This document shows, piece after piece, positions 1 through 6,157 of a stretch of 11,045 nucleotides of DNA. The notes under the pieces were generated by a model. That model searched no databases. It had not been told where the DNA came from and saw nothing but the letters and a program-made list of their open reading frames with translations. The translations under genes and the position numbers were made by a program. The DNA lies in NCBI GenBank assembly GCA_021845945.1, contig JAJZRD010000119.1:1-11045 (forward strand), given 5' to 3'. Position 1 is the stretch's first letter, and each line of letters opens with the position of its first letter. Source of the DNA: Chloroflexota bacterium. Lineage in GTDB: Bacteria; Chloroflexota; UBA6077.

Positions 1-46
1 GTCTCTCGGTGCTCATGGCCTCCGGCAGGTCCAAAGCTCTGGTCAT
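1..46 (-). CDS. Unidentified gene, N-terminal fragment
   Basis: A minus-strand ATG at 46–44 opens a frame that runs off the left edge of the window after 15 codons (MTRALDLPEAMSTER). The case for a real start is the perfect AGGAGG at 57–52, five bases before the ATG. A TATGAT hexamer at 96–91 could be its -10 box, but no convincing -35 is visible. The gene lies downstream of the tctA terminator, so it is probably transcribed separately. The visible peptide does not look like a signal peptide, so it is probably not the missing tctC. Too little is visible to name a family. Confidence 0.5.
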   Translation of the reverse strand, partial: MTRALDLPEAMSTER

Positions 47-141
47 CGGTCCCTCCTGGGTGTCGAATCGCTGCGAACCCTCGCCCCGGAATCATAACTC
101 TTTCCCCTCCGCTGCACTACGGCAGGAGCGAGGGGCGGGTG

Positions 142-180
142 GAAAAAGAGGGCCGGCCTGAAGAGACCTCCAGACCGGCC
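142..180 (-). terminator. Intrinsic terminator of the tctBA operon
   Basis: Read on the minus strand, GGCCGG (180–175) and CAG/CTG (173–171 with 160–158) pair with 156–151 to form a nine-pair hairpin with one mismatch and a 10-nt loop. It is followed directly by CTCTTTTTCC (150–141). A GC-rich stem plus a five-T run is the classic Rho-independent arrangement. It starts 25 bp past the tctA stop codon. Confidence 0.8.
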
Positions 181-204
181 GAAGGGAAGTCCGAGAAGGA
201 GGCG

Positions 205-1701
205 CTACAGTTGGGAGTCCTCGCCCTGGACCTTGCGGAGCATCTGGAAGGTAGCACCCAGGACGAAGAGGGCCGCGACCACCAGCAGGCCCAGGGAGAT
301 GGGGCGGGTGAAGAATATGGTGAAGTCTCCCCGGGAGATCTCCAGCGACTGCCGGAGGCCCCGCTCCATCAGCGGTCCCAGGATCAGGGTGAGGGCCACC
401 GGCGCCAGCGGGAAGTCGAGCTTCTTGAACAGGTAGCCGATGACGCCGAAGGCGATCATGGACCCCACATCGAAGACGCTGCTGTTGATGCTGTAGGAGC
501 CCAGGACGCAGAAGCCCAGGATCAGGGAGAACAGGATGGAGTAGGGTACCTTCAGGATGGCCACCCACAGGGGGATGAGGGGCAGGTTCAGGATCACCAG
601 GATGACGTTTCCGATGTAGAGGCTGGCGATGACCGCCCAGACGAAATCGGCGTGCTCCTTGAAGAGGAAGGGGCCGGGGATCAGGCCGTTCATCATGAAG
701 GCGCCCATCAGGATGGCGATGGTGGGCGAGCCCGGGATGCCCAGGGTAAAGAGGGGGATCAGGGCGGCGTTGGCGTAGGCGTTGTTGGCCGTCTCTGGAC
801 CCGCTACCCCCTGGATGACGCCGGTGCCGAACCTCTCGGGGTGCTTGGAGACCTTCTTCTCGGCCACGTAGGACATGAAGGTGGGGACAACGGCGCCGAC
901 GCCGGGGATCAGTCCCAGGAAGAAGCCGATGCCCGTGCCCCGAAGGATGGCTCCCGCCGAGTCCTTCAGGTCCTGCTTGGTGGGGATGAGGGTGCTCATC
1001 TTGGTGTCGAAGACGCCCCGGACCTCGCTCTCGGCGTTGAGCAGGATCTCGCTGATGCCGAAGATGCCCATGACGACGGGGACGAAGTCGAAGCCGTCCA
1101 GCAGTTCGGTGATGCCGAAGTTGAAGCGGGGGGCGCCCATGACCGGGTCGATCCCCACCATGGCGATCAGCAGGCCGAAGACGGCGGCCATGAGGGCGCG
1201 GGTCATGGACTTGGCGGCGAGGCCTGTGACCAGGGAGAGGCCGAGGACCATCAGGGCGAAGAACTCGGGGGGCCCGAACTTGAGAGCCAGGGAGGTGAGA
1301 GGCAGGGCCAGCAACACCAATCCCATTGTGGCGATGCTGCCTCCGATGAAGGACCCGATGGCGGCGATGGATAGTGCAGCCCCCGCCCGACCTCGCTTGG
1401 CCATCTCGTAGCCCTCGAGGCAGGTGATGGCGGAGGCGGCCTCACCGGGGGTGTTGATCAGGACGGAGGTGATGGTCCCGCCGTACATGGCTCCGTAGAA
1501 GATGGCGGAGAGCATGATGATGGCGGGGGTCGGGTCCAGGACGAAGGTGATAGGGATCAGGATAGCGGTGCCGGCAGCGGGGCCGACACCGGGCAGGACG
1601 CCGATCAGGGTTCCCAGGAGGCAGCCCATGACGGCGAAGAGCAGGTTGGTGGGCTGCAGGGCGATAGTGAAGCCGTGGGCTAGAAGCTGAAGACTCTCCA
1701 A
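205..1701 (-). CDS. tctA: Tripartite tricarboxylate transporter permease, TctA family
   Basis: This 498-aa protein is the large permease of a TTT-type secondary uptake system for di- and tricarboxylates, sitting in the inner membrane and fed by a periplasmic TctC-type binding protein. The family signature is clear. The sequence is hydrophobic throughout and contains the duplicated loop [11 protein letters not shown] (34–44) and [11 protein letters not shown] (263–273), which reflects the internal repeat of Tct[10 protein letters not shown] (83–91), [17 protein letters not shown] (301–317) and LGIPGSPT (320–327) are also typical. Length is normal. The start codon is TTG (1701–1699), supported by AGGAGG at 1712–1707 and five spacer bases. 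The tctB stop codon TAG (1713–1711) is built into the same ribosome-binding stretch, so translation of the two genes is probably coupled. The substrate cannot be read from the sequence. Confidence 0.95.
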   Translation of the reverse strand: MESLQLLAHGFTIALQPTNLLFAVMGCLLGTLIGVLPGVGPAAGTAILIPITFVLDPTPAIIMLSAIFYGAMYGGTITSVLINTPGEAASAITCLEGYEMAKRGRAGAALSIAAIGSFIGGSIATMGLVLLALPLTSLALKFGPPEFFALMVLGLSLVTGLAAKSMTRALMAAVFGLLIAMVGIDPVMGAPRFNFGITELLDGFDFVPVVMGIFGISEILLNAESEVRGVFDTKMSTLIPTKQDLKDSAGAILRGTGIGFFLGLIPGVGAVVPTFMSYVAEKKVSKHPERFGTGVIQGVAGPETANNAYANAALIPLFTLGIPGSPTIAILMGAFMMNGLIPGPFLFKEHADFVWAVIASLYIGNVILVILNLPLIPLWVAILKVPYSILFSLILGFCVLGSYSINSSVFDVGSMIAFGVIGYLFKKLDFPLAPVALTLILGPLMERGLRQSLEISRGDFTIFFTRPISLGLLVVAALFVLGATFQMLRKVQGEDSQL

Positions 1702-1710
1702 GGGATCCTC

Positions 1711-2169
1711 CTATATGCCGAAGATCCCGACGGGGAGCGGGACCTTGAGGTACTCGACGAAGACCTGGTAAACACCCCAGCTACCAGCCAGGGCGACGGC
1801 GATGGTGATCAGGATGTTCTGCCGGCCGAGGGCGAAGAGGAGGAAGAGGTAGAAGAGCAGCATCATCAGCCGGAAGCCGAGGGTGTCCATAAACAGCACG
1901 CTGGCGACCAGGGCCGCGAGGATGGCTCCGACTTTCAGGTAACCCTTGGCGTCGGCGAAGAAGCCGTCCGGCAGCGGCTCCTGGGGCTTGAAGGTGGCCT
2001 GGTACAGCATGACGGCTGCCAGGGCTCCCAGGAAGACGGAGAGCCAGAAGGGGAAGAAGCCGGGGCCGGGGCCCAGGGAGGTGTAGAACTTGAGATCCAG
2101 GGATTCCCGTGCGATGAAGGCTGAGAAGAGGATGAACACGATGCCGGTGACTTGATAGGGACGCTTCAT
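1711..2169 (-). CDS. tctB: Tripartite tricarboxylate transporter small subunit, TctB family
   Basis: This 152-aa protein is the small membrane subunit of the TTT transporter, partnering TctA. It has the expected four hydrophobic segments (about 8–20, 40–57, 80–95 and 100–138). It also has the conserved SLGPGPGFFPFWL stretch (31–43) right after the first helix, which is the best TctB landmark. Length is typical. The ATG at 2169 has only a modest AGGTGA just upstream. tctA follows after 9 bp in the same operon. No tctC lies upstream: the next 493 bp are non-coding and the gene beyond is divergent. Confidence 0.92.
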   Translation of the reverse strand: MKRPYQVTGIVFILFSAFIARESLDLKFYTSLGPGPGFFPFWLSVFLGALAAVMLYQATFKPQEPLPDGFFADAKGYLKVGAILAALVASVLFMDTLGFRLMMLLFYLFLLFALGRQNILITIAVALAGSWGVYQVFVEYLKVPLPVGIFGI

Positions 2170-2516
2170 ACTTCACCTGATTCTCAAAGATGGGCGCGAC
2201 GCTACGGTGCGAGCCGGCGCCGATTCGGAGTAGAGGCGCCTCGTACTGCCTGGGGTCTGCGGACGATGGGAACCTGGTCAGGTACCGTTAGTGCGTGGTC
2301 CGCAGAACTGGGTCCCCGCGGAAAAGGTCCAGGGGACAGGGATGGCGGGGCTACGCCGTCCGCCGGGAAGGGATGACGCGAAGTTGGTCGATCGGTACCG
2401 GAGGCCATCCGGGCAGCCCAACCTTCAGACTGCAATTAGATGCGAGCCAGGTCAAGTACTCCTCTCGCGGAAGGCGCCCTTTCCGGAAATGATATCTTGA
2501 GCCCGTCTCAGGGAAT
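2170..2516. other. Intergenic region upstream of tctB, probably regulatory
   Basis: I find no convincing gene in this stretch; the short frames here have no recognisable composition or ribosome binding sites. It contains nested inverted repeats (2256–2306), a weak T-box-like series of motifs on the plus strand (2206–2321), a GTCCCC/GGGGAC inverted repeat (2312–2317 with 2332–2337) and an imperfect hairpin at 2469–2485. A minus-strand TATCAT (2494–2489) is a possible -10 box for tctBA, which would give a leader of about 310 nt. No good -35 accompanies it. Confidence 0.5.
2256..2306. repeat. Nested inverted repeats, possible operator or RNA structure
   Basis: An outer perfect 9-bp inverted repeat, TCTGCGGAC (2256–2264) and GTCCGCAGA (2298–2306), encloses an 18-bp palindrome, GGAACCTG-GT-CAGGTACC (2269–2286), with one mismatched pair. 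The inner palindrome has the size of an operator for a dimeric repressor and lies about 100 bp upstream of tctB. The two stems together could equally be a folded leader RNA on either strand. Confidence 0.4.
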
Positions 2517-2557
2517 CTGAGCGGACGCTGAAGGTAAGCTGAGGGTTTGCTGAAGTG
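2517..2557. repeat. Four 11-bp-phased direct repeats, candidate OmpR/PhoB-type binding site
   Basis: Four copies of an 8-bp unit close to CTGARGGT start at 2517, 2528, 2539 and 2550: CTGAGCGG, CTGAAGGT, CTGAGGGT and CTGAAGTG. Each is separated by exactly 3 bp. An 8+3 arrangement with 11-bp period is how OmpR/PhoB-family response regulators bind in tandem on one DNA face. The array ends about 50 bp before the -35 of the transglycosylase promoter. On the other strand it ends 22 bp before a TATCAT -10-like element (2494–2489) facing tctBA. Either gene, or both, could be the target. Confidence 0.45.
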
Positions 2558-2606
2558 CTTGGGAGATGGTCAGCGCCGCCTTCCGCGTTTGAAGGTGGGT
2601 ATGCTC

Positions 2607-2635
2607 TTGAACAGGCACCTGGGTCGCCTTATACT
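2607..2635 (+). promoter_or_regulatory. Sigma-70-type promoter of the transglycosylase gene
   Basis: TTGAAC (2607–2612), a 17-bp spacer and TATACT (2630–2635) give a near-consensus promoter. Transcription should start around 2642, leaving a leader of about 20 nt before the ATG at 2663. This placement also argues against the longer reading frame that begins with GTG at 2555. Confidence 0.7.
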
Positions 2636-2662
2636 GGCCTTAGTCCGCTCAAGGAACACCTC

Positions 2663-4777
2663 ATGGTAGTTGATCCTCGTGGCATAGCCTCAGTGATGCT
2701 GTTCCTCCTGATGCTGGTTTCTTCCGGCTGCCTGCCTGCTGGGTTTGGGGCGGCGGAGCCGGTGAGCAGTCCGACGGTAACGGGCTCGGTGGAGCCGAAC
2801 CATGCCCCCAGTTCCACCGTCAACACCGACGGGCCCCTGAGGCGAGCGCAGCGCGAGTTGCGGGATGGAGATGTGGCGGCGGCCCTGCGTGACTTCCGGC
2901 AGGCAACGAGCGCCGGTGGGGCTCCTCCGGAGGCCCATCTCGGGCTTGGCGAGGCAGAGATGGCCGGTGGCGACGCGGCTGCGGCCCGGGAGGAGTGGCA
3001 GCGGTTGTTAGCTTCCCAGCCGGCCGAGCCGGTGCAGTCGCGAGCGAGGATGCTGCTGGCAACGGCGGAGCTTGCCCTGGGGAATTGGGAGGCTGTGCTG
3101 CGCGGGATCGACGCTGCGACTGCTCCCGATGGGCTCGCGGACCTGGCCGTCCTTCGGCGAGCGGAGGCGGCGGCCGGGATGGGGAATCTGACTGGGGCGG
3201 CAGGCGAGCTGCGCCGGCCTGAACTACAGGGGTCCACCAACCGAATCCTGCTGGAGCAGGCGGGACAGCTGGCCGAAAGAGTGGGTGAGCCCGATCTGGC
3301 GGCGCGCTACTTCGCTCGGTCGGCCAGCTATCCTGCGTGGACCGCCGACCGAAGTCGAGTGATGGAAGCGGCGGGCGGGGCCTTCGAGGAGGCCGGGGAG
3401 CCGGCAGAGGCTGTAGAGCAGTATCGGATTCTCCTGGAGACTTACGGGTGGACGAAGGCCGCCGAAAGGGCCGGAGAGAGACTGGAAGCTCTGGGTGGCC
3501 TGACTGCCTACCATCGAGGCCTGCTGGCCGGTATCCAGGGAGACTACAGGGCGGCCCGTGCGGCCTTCGTAGAGGCAGCTTCGGGGGGCGAATATGCGGC
3601 CGCCGCATCTAGACAGTTGCGGGCTATGGAGGAGACCGATGGGTGGCGGGCTGCCAACGACGAGGGAAGCGCCGAGGCCTTTCGCTCCTTCCTGAACCGT
3701 TATCCCGACAGCACCCTGGCTTCCGAGGCTCGCTTTCAGGAGGGCATGGTAGATTACGAAGCCGGGAGTACAGAGCGAGCCCTGGCTGTGTGGAGCGAGG
3801 GGGTGGCGGTGACGAGCGGCGACGAACGGGCCAGGCTGCTACTCTGGTCGGGAAAGGCTCTGCAGCGCTTGGGCCGCGAGCCCGAGGCCCGGGCGCGGCT
3901 TCAGCTGGCGGCCGAAGTACACCCGGCCGGCTACTACGCCCTTCGGGCCCGAGACCTCTTGGACGGCCGCTCCGGGTGGCCAGAGGGTGGCGAAGGGGCC
4001 GGTCGGAACGACGACCGGGCCGAGGCCGAGGCGTGGCTGGCCGGCTGGGCTGGGCAGGATCGGGGAAAGCAGGTGATGGACGACCCTCGTGTTCGGCGTG
4101 GTCTCGGGCTGGCTGCCCTGGGGCTACCTGCCGAGGCGGAGGCCGAGTTCAATGGGCTGATCGCCGAGTCGAGGGATGGGTGGTTTCTCTTCCGTCTGGC
4201 AGGACTGCTGGGGGACCAGGAGGAGTGGGCTATGGCGAGCCGCGCCGCCACTCAGTTGATCGGCCTCTCGCCCGCGAAGACGGTGACGGAAGCGCCTAAG
4301 TCGGTGCAGAGGCTGGTCTACCCGATCGCCTTTCCCGATCTGGTGAAGGCCGAGGCGGAGCGACAGGGCGTCGATCCGTTGCTGCTCCTCGCCCTCGCCT
4401 ATCAGGAGAGCCGGTTCGATCCCTTCGCCCTCTCGCTGGCCGATGCCCGTGGATTGACCCAGGTGATTCCCCCTACGGGCAAAGGGATTGCCTCTGCCCT
4501 GAACCGGCCCGACTTTAGCCCGGACGACCTCTACCGGCCGGCGGTCGCGGTGGAGTTTGGGGCCTGGTACCTGGCCAACCAGCTGTCCACCTTTGGTGGG
4601 GATCCCTACAGGGCGCTGGCCGCCTACAATGCGGGAGCCGGCCCGATTCCCCGTTGGGCGGCCGGGGACCCCGATCTCTTTCTGGAGCGGATCGACTACT
4701 CCGAGACCAGGAGCTACGTGCGGCAGGTCTATCTGCACCACGCCCTCTACCGGAGGCTGCAAAACAACGGGGAGTAG
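2663..4777 (+). CDS. Lipoprotein lytic transglycosylase with TPR-like repeats (Slt70-like)
   Basis: This 704-aa exported enzyme probably cleaves the glycan strand of peptidoglycan between MurNAc and GlcNAc, forming 1,6-anhydro ends. The C-terminal SLT domain (about 555–700) carries the catalytic glutamate in AYQESRFDP (Glu582), followed by GLTQVIPPTGKGIA and ALAAYNAGAGPIPRW, all expected for the GH23 fold. Residues of about 55–530 are alanine- and glutamate-rich helical repeats of TPR character, as in the Slt70 superhelix. The N-terminus has a hydrophobic stretch ending VSSGC, so Cys23 is a likely lipidation site; serine at -3 is allowed but not ideal. I chose ATG 2663 over GTG 2555 because AAGGA (2651–2655) sits seven bases upstream, a promoter lies in the extra segment, and the signal peptide then begins near the start. 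The gene stands alone and converges with lepB. Confidence 0.9.
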   Translation: MVVDPRGIASVMLFLLMLVSSGCLPAGFGAAEPVSSPTVTGSVEPNHAPSSTVNTDGPLRRAQRELRDGDVAAALRDFRQATSAGGAPPEAHLGLGEAEMAGGDAAAAREEWQRLLASQPAEPVQSRARMLLATAELALGNWEAVLRGIDAATAPDGLADLAVLRRAEAAAGMGNLTGAAGELRRPELQGSTNRILLEQAGQLAERVGEPDLAARYFARSASYPAWTADRSRVMEAAGGAFEEAGEPAEAVEQYRILLETYGWTKAAERAGERLEALGGLTAYHRGLLAGIQGDYRAARAAFVEAASGGEYAAAASRQLRAMEETDGWRAANDEGSAEAFRSFLNRYPDSTLASEARFQEGMVDYEAGSTERALAVWSEGVAVTSGDERARLLLWSGKALQRLGREPEARARLQLAAEVHPAGYYALRARDLLDGRSGWPEGGEGAGRNDDRAEAEAWLAGWAGQDRGKQVMDDPRVRRGLGLAALGLPAEAEAEFNGLIAESRDGWFLFRLAGLLGDQEEWAMASRAATQLIGLSPAKTVTEAPKSVQRLVYPIAFPDLVKAEAERQGVDPLLLLALAYQESRFDPFALSLADARGLTQVIPPTGKGIASALNRPDFSPDDLYRPAVAVEFGAWYLANQLSTFGGDPYRALAAYNAGAGPIPRWAAGDPDLFLERIDYSETRSYVRQVYLHHALYRRLQNNGE

Positions 4778-4809
4778 GGTGGGGGCTTGCCTCCCGCCGC
4801 CTTTCGATC

Positions 4810-4863
4810 CTGACGGGGGCGCGGCAGGCGGTGAACCCCTGCCACGCATCCTGCGGGCGTCAG
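4810..4863. terminator. Hairpin between convergent genes, possible weak bidirectional terminator
   Basis: GGCAGG (4823–4828) pairs with CCTGCC (4838–4843) across a 9-nt loop. An outer CTGACG (4810–4815) pairs with CGTCAG (4858–4863), which overlaps the lepB stop codon. The position between two converging genes fits a terminator, but there is no T run on either side, so this call is weak. Confidence 0.3.
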
Positions 4864-5576
4864 TTCGCGGCGTGGAGGGGGTTCCCCAGGGTACCCCACC
4901 GGTCGAGGGGCCAGTAGCGGATCCAGGCCTTGCCTATCACGTTGGCCTCGGGCACGAATCCCCACAGGTGGGAATCGCTGCTGACGGGCCGGTTATCCCC
5001 CAGGACGAAGAATCTATCCGGCGGCACTACCTGCTCGGAGAGGCTGTAAGAGGGCAGGGCTTGGATGTAATCCTCATGCAGGGGGGTGCCGTTGACGTAG
5101 ACATGGCCCCGATTGATCTCCACCCGGTCCCCCGGAAGGGCTATCAGCCGCTTGACCAGGTCCACGTAGGGAGGCACGGGCTCTCGGAAGACGATGATGT
5201 CCCCGCGCTGCGGACCGCCCAGGAGGAAGACTCCGTGCTCGCTTCCCCGGAAGAGCCCCACCTGCTGTGCTGCCTGAAGGGGGGCGCCCTCCAGTTGCAG
5301 GTAGGCTAGCTTGTTCACCAGCAGGTATTGGCCCGTCACGAGGGTTGGCTGCATGCTGGGACCCTCGATCTGGAAATTCTGAACGACGGAGCGCACCGCC
5401 ACGAAGATGATCACGGTGAGCATCACCGTCTGGAGGAATTCGAGAAGCCACGACCTCAGCCTCGATCCGGATCGCGGCGCATCAATCGATTGGCCTTCTA
5501 GCTCCAGGTCGGTCTTTCCTGTGATGGCTCCCTCAGGCCCCATCTGGGCAGAGGTGCTCTCGTCGGCCAATTCCAT
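4860..5576 (-). CDS. lepB: Signal peptidase I
   Basis: This 238-aa membrane-anchored serine protease removes signal peptides from exported proteins, cutting on the outer face of the cytoplasmic membrane. A charged cytoplasmic tail of about 40 residues is followed by one transmembrane helix (about 44–64). The catalytic boxes follow: EGPSMQPTL with nucleophile Ser74, DLVKRLIALPGDRVEI with general base Lys142, and LGDNRPVSSDSHLWG (192–206). Order and spacing match type I signal peptidases with the Ser/Lys dyad. ATG 5576 is preceded by GAGGGG a few bases upstream. A TGG-TAGTAT extended -10-like sequence on the minus strand (5668–5660) may be its promoter, but it is not strong. The gene is divergent from the CDF gene, with the MITE-like element between them. 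Confidence 0.95.
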   Translation of the reverse strand: MELADESTSAQMGPEGAITGKTDLELEGQSIDAPRSGSRLRSWLLEFLQTVMLTVIIFVAVRSVVQNFQIEGPSMQPTLVTGQYLLVNKLAYLQLEGAPLQAAQQVGLFRGSEHGVFLLGGPQRGDIIVFREPVPPYVDLVKRLIALPGDRVEINRGHVYVNGTPLHEDYIQALPSYSLSEQVVPPDRFFVLGDNRPVSSDSHLWGFVPEANVIGKAWIRYWPLDRWGTLGNPLHAAN

Positions 5577-5756
5577 CAGCCCCTCACTTCTACTGGGTGT
5601 GTCACTACCGGCTGACGTCTCGGGGATTCTGGGTTAGCGGTCTTGCCCCAAGGGACAACATACTACCACACACCGGCCAGTCCTTTGACACACTGATCCT
5701 GATAGATGTCATACGGGTGTGCGTCACGATTCCGGGGAGCCGAGGGGACCGGCTTG

Positions 5757-5785
5757 TGGAGTGCGGTGGCTTGCCACCGCTTTCG
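5757..5785 (+). repeat. REP-like hairpin unit, copy 1
   Basis: This 29-bp unit begins TGGAGTGCG and ends CTTTCG. Inside it GCGGTGGC (5763–5770) pairs perfectly with GCCACCGC (5773–5780). It is the inverted counterpart of 5865–5893, with 25 of 29 positions identical. The flanking GGAGT and CTTTCG are the same in both copies. Confidence 0.75.
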
Positions 5786-5864
5786 TACCGAGCGATGGCG
5801 GCAACTTGGCGCCTGATTCCTGGCGGAGCATCATCATCTCTCGGCGCGACGCTTCAGGTCGGGT

Positions 5865-5893
5865 CGAAAGCGGCAGCAAGCTGCCGCACTCCA
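5865..5893 (-). repeat. REP-like hairpin unit, copy 2 (inverted)
   Basis: On the minus strand this unit again reads TGGAGTGCG...CTTTCG, with stem arms GCGGCAGC and GCTGCCGC. All four differences from copy 1 lie in the stem and change two base pairs on both sides (T-A to C-G and G-C to A-T), so the hairpin is preserved. That is the pattern of a sequence whose folded form is selected, as in REP palindromes mobilised by RAYT transposases. Confidence 0.75.
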
Positions 5894-5940
5894 TATTTCA
5901 GGCCCGCCCGGAAACCTGACGCACACCTATGTCATGCTGC

Positions 5941-5969
5941 TTGTTTCAGGGGATGTGCGGCCTTATAAT
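5941..5969 (+). promoter_or_regulatory. Sigma-70-type promoter of the riboswitch–CDF transcription unit
   Basis: TTGTTT (5941–5946), exactly 17 bp, then a perfect TATAAT (5964–5969). Transcription should begin near 5976, which gives a leader of about 204 nt before the CDF start codon. The promoter begins 5 bp beyond the right ATGTCAT flank of the MITE-like element. Confidence 0.75.
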
Positions 5970-5979
5970 CCGCTTGAAA

Positions 5980-6003
5980 GGATGAGCCGCTAGTGGCTCA
6001 TCC
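5980..6003 (+). promoter_or_regulatory. Near-perfect 24-bp palindrome at the transcription start
   Basis: GGATGAGCC (5980–5988) and GGCTCATCC (5995–6003) pair perfectly across a 6-nt centre, GCTAGT. The palindrome covers about +4 to +28 of the predicted transcript. It could be an operator for a dimeric repressor, such as a metal regulator, or a stabilising 5' hairpin of the leader RNA. It precedes the aptamer and is not part of it. Confidence 0.45.
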
Positions 6004-6012
6004 GGTGGCTGT

Positions 6013-6101
6013 CCATCTAGAGCAGGCGATCCGCTCGAGAGCCGAGCGGGTGGGGCCGGGCCCTTCTGGGCAGCGGGCAGTTGGCCCGCGGGACTTGGCG
6101 G
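6013..6101 (+). promoter_or_regulatory. NiCo (czcD) riboswitch aptamer
   Basis: The NiCo family is a four-way-junction RNA that binds Co2+ or Ni2+ (Fe2+ has also been proposed) and controls metal exporters. Against the family member I remember, the junction pieces occur here in order. J1/2 is GAGCAGGC (6020–6027). P2 is CCGCTCG/CGAGCGG (6031–6037 with 6043–6049), with an AGAGC loop. J2/3 ends GCCGG (6055–6059). P3 is GCCC/GGGC (6060–6063 with 6068–6071). J3/4 is AG (6072–6073). P4 is CGGGC/GCCCG (6074–6078 with 6084–6088). J4/1 is CGGGAC (6089–6094). The closing helix P1 (6013–6019 with 6095–6101) is the weakest part, with two mismatches and a wobble. A CDF metal exporter follows directly, as the family predicts. 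The motif match is from memory, not from a covariance search. Confidence 0.78.
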
Positions 6102-6157
6102 CTGCGGGCAGGTACGTTCGGTTGCCTGCCGCAAACCAGTACCGCGGGTTTTCTGTT
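6085..6157 (+). terminator. Riboswitch-controlled intrinsic terminator
   Basis: CCCGCGGGACTTGG (6085–6098) pairs with CCAGTACCGCGGG (6136–6148): seven pairs, one G/A mismatch, three pairs, a bulged T, two pairs. The next bases are TTTTCTGTT (6149–6157). An inner hairpin (6103–6112 with 6125–6133, one bulged G) caps the stem. The 5' arm is the 3' arm of aptamer helix P4 plus junction J4/1 and part of P1, so aptamer and terminator cannot form together. A small alternative hairpin, GCGGGT (6144–6149) with ACCCGC (6158–6163), would also break the terminator. Confidence 0.7.

Larger units (their letters stand above)
5713..5928. mobile_element. MITE-like non-autonomous element, ~216 bp
   Basis: The ends are inverted repeats. 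GGTGTGCGTCA (5716–5726) matches TGACGCACACC (5917–5927) perfectly, and the similarity continues inward to 5736/5907 with 19 of 21 positions identical. The 7-bp sequence ATGTCAT occurs directly outside on both sides (5706–5712 and 5929–5935), as expected for a target-site duplication. No transposase or other gene lies inside. Two inverted hairpin units sit subterminally (5757–5785 and 5865–5893). The boundaries are uncertain by 2–3 bp because the two ends differ by a short indel. It sits between the start of lepB and the promoter of the CDF gene. Confidence 0.65.

Noticed and set aside
139..1374. 411-codon open frame opposite tctA
   Set aside because: It is antisense to a clear TctA gene, is rich in Gly/Asp/Glu/Gln without any fold or motif, and its start lies in the terminator. 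Long antisense frames are expected in GC-rich coding DNA.
2202..2435. 77-codon minus-strand frame in the gap upstream of tctB, with TTG start
   Set aside because: No ribosome binding site, Pro/Arg/Ser-rich content without domain features, and it runs through the inverted repeats.
2555..2662. 36-codon N-terminal extension of the transglycosylase from GTG 2555
   Set aside because: A near-consensus promoter (2607–2635) lies inside it, and the signal peptide and SD fit ATG 2663.
5685..5714. TTGACA (5685–5690) as -35 of a plus-strand promoter
   Set aside because: At 17–18 bp there is only GTCATA/TCATAC, a poor -10, and a much better promoter lies at 5941–5969.
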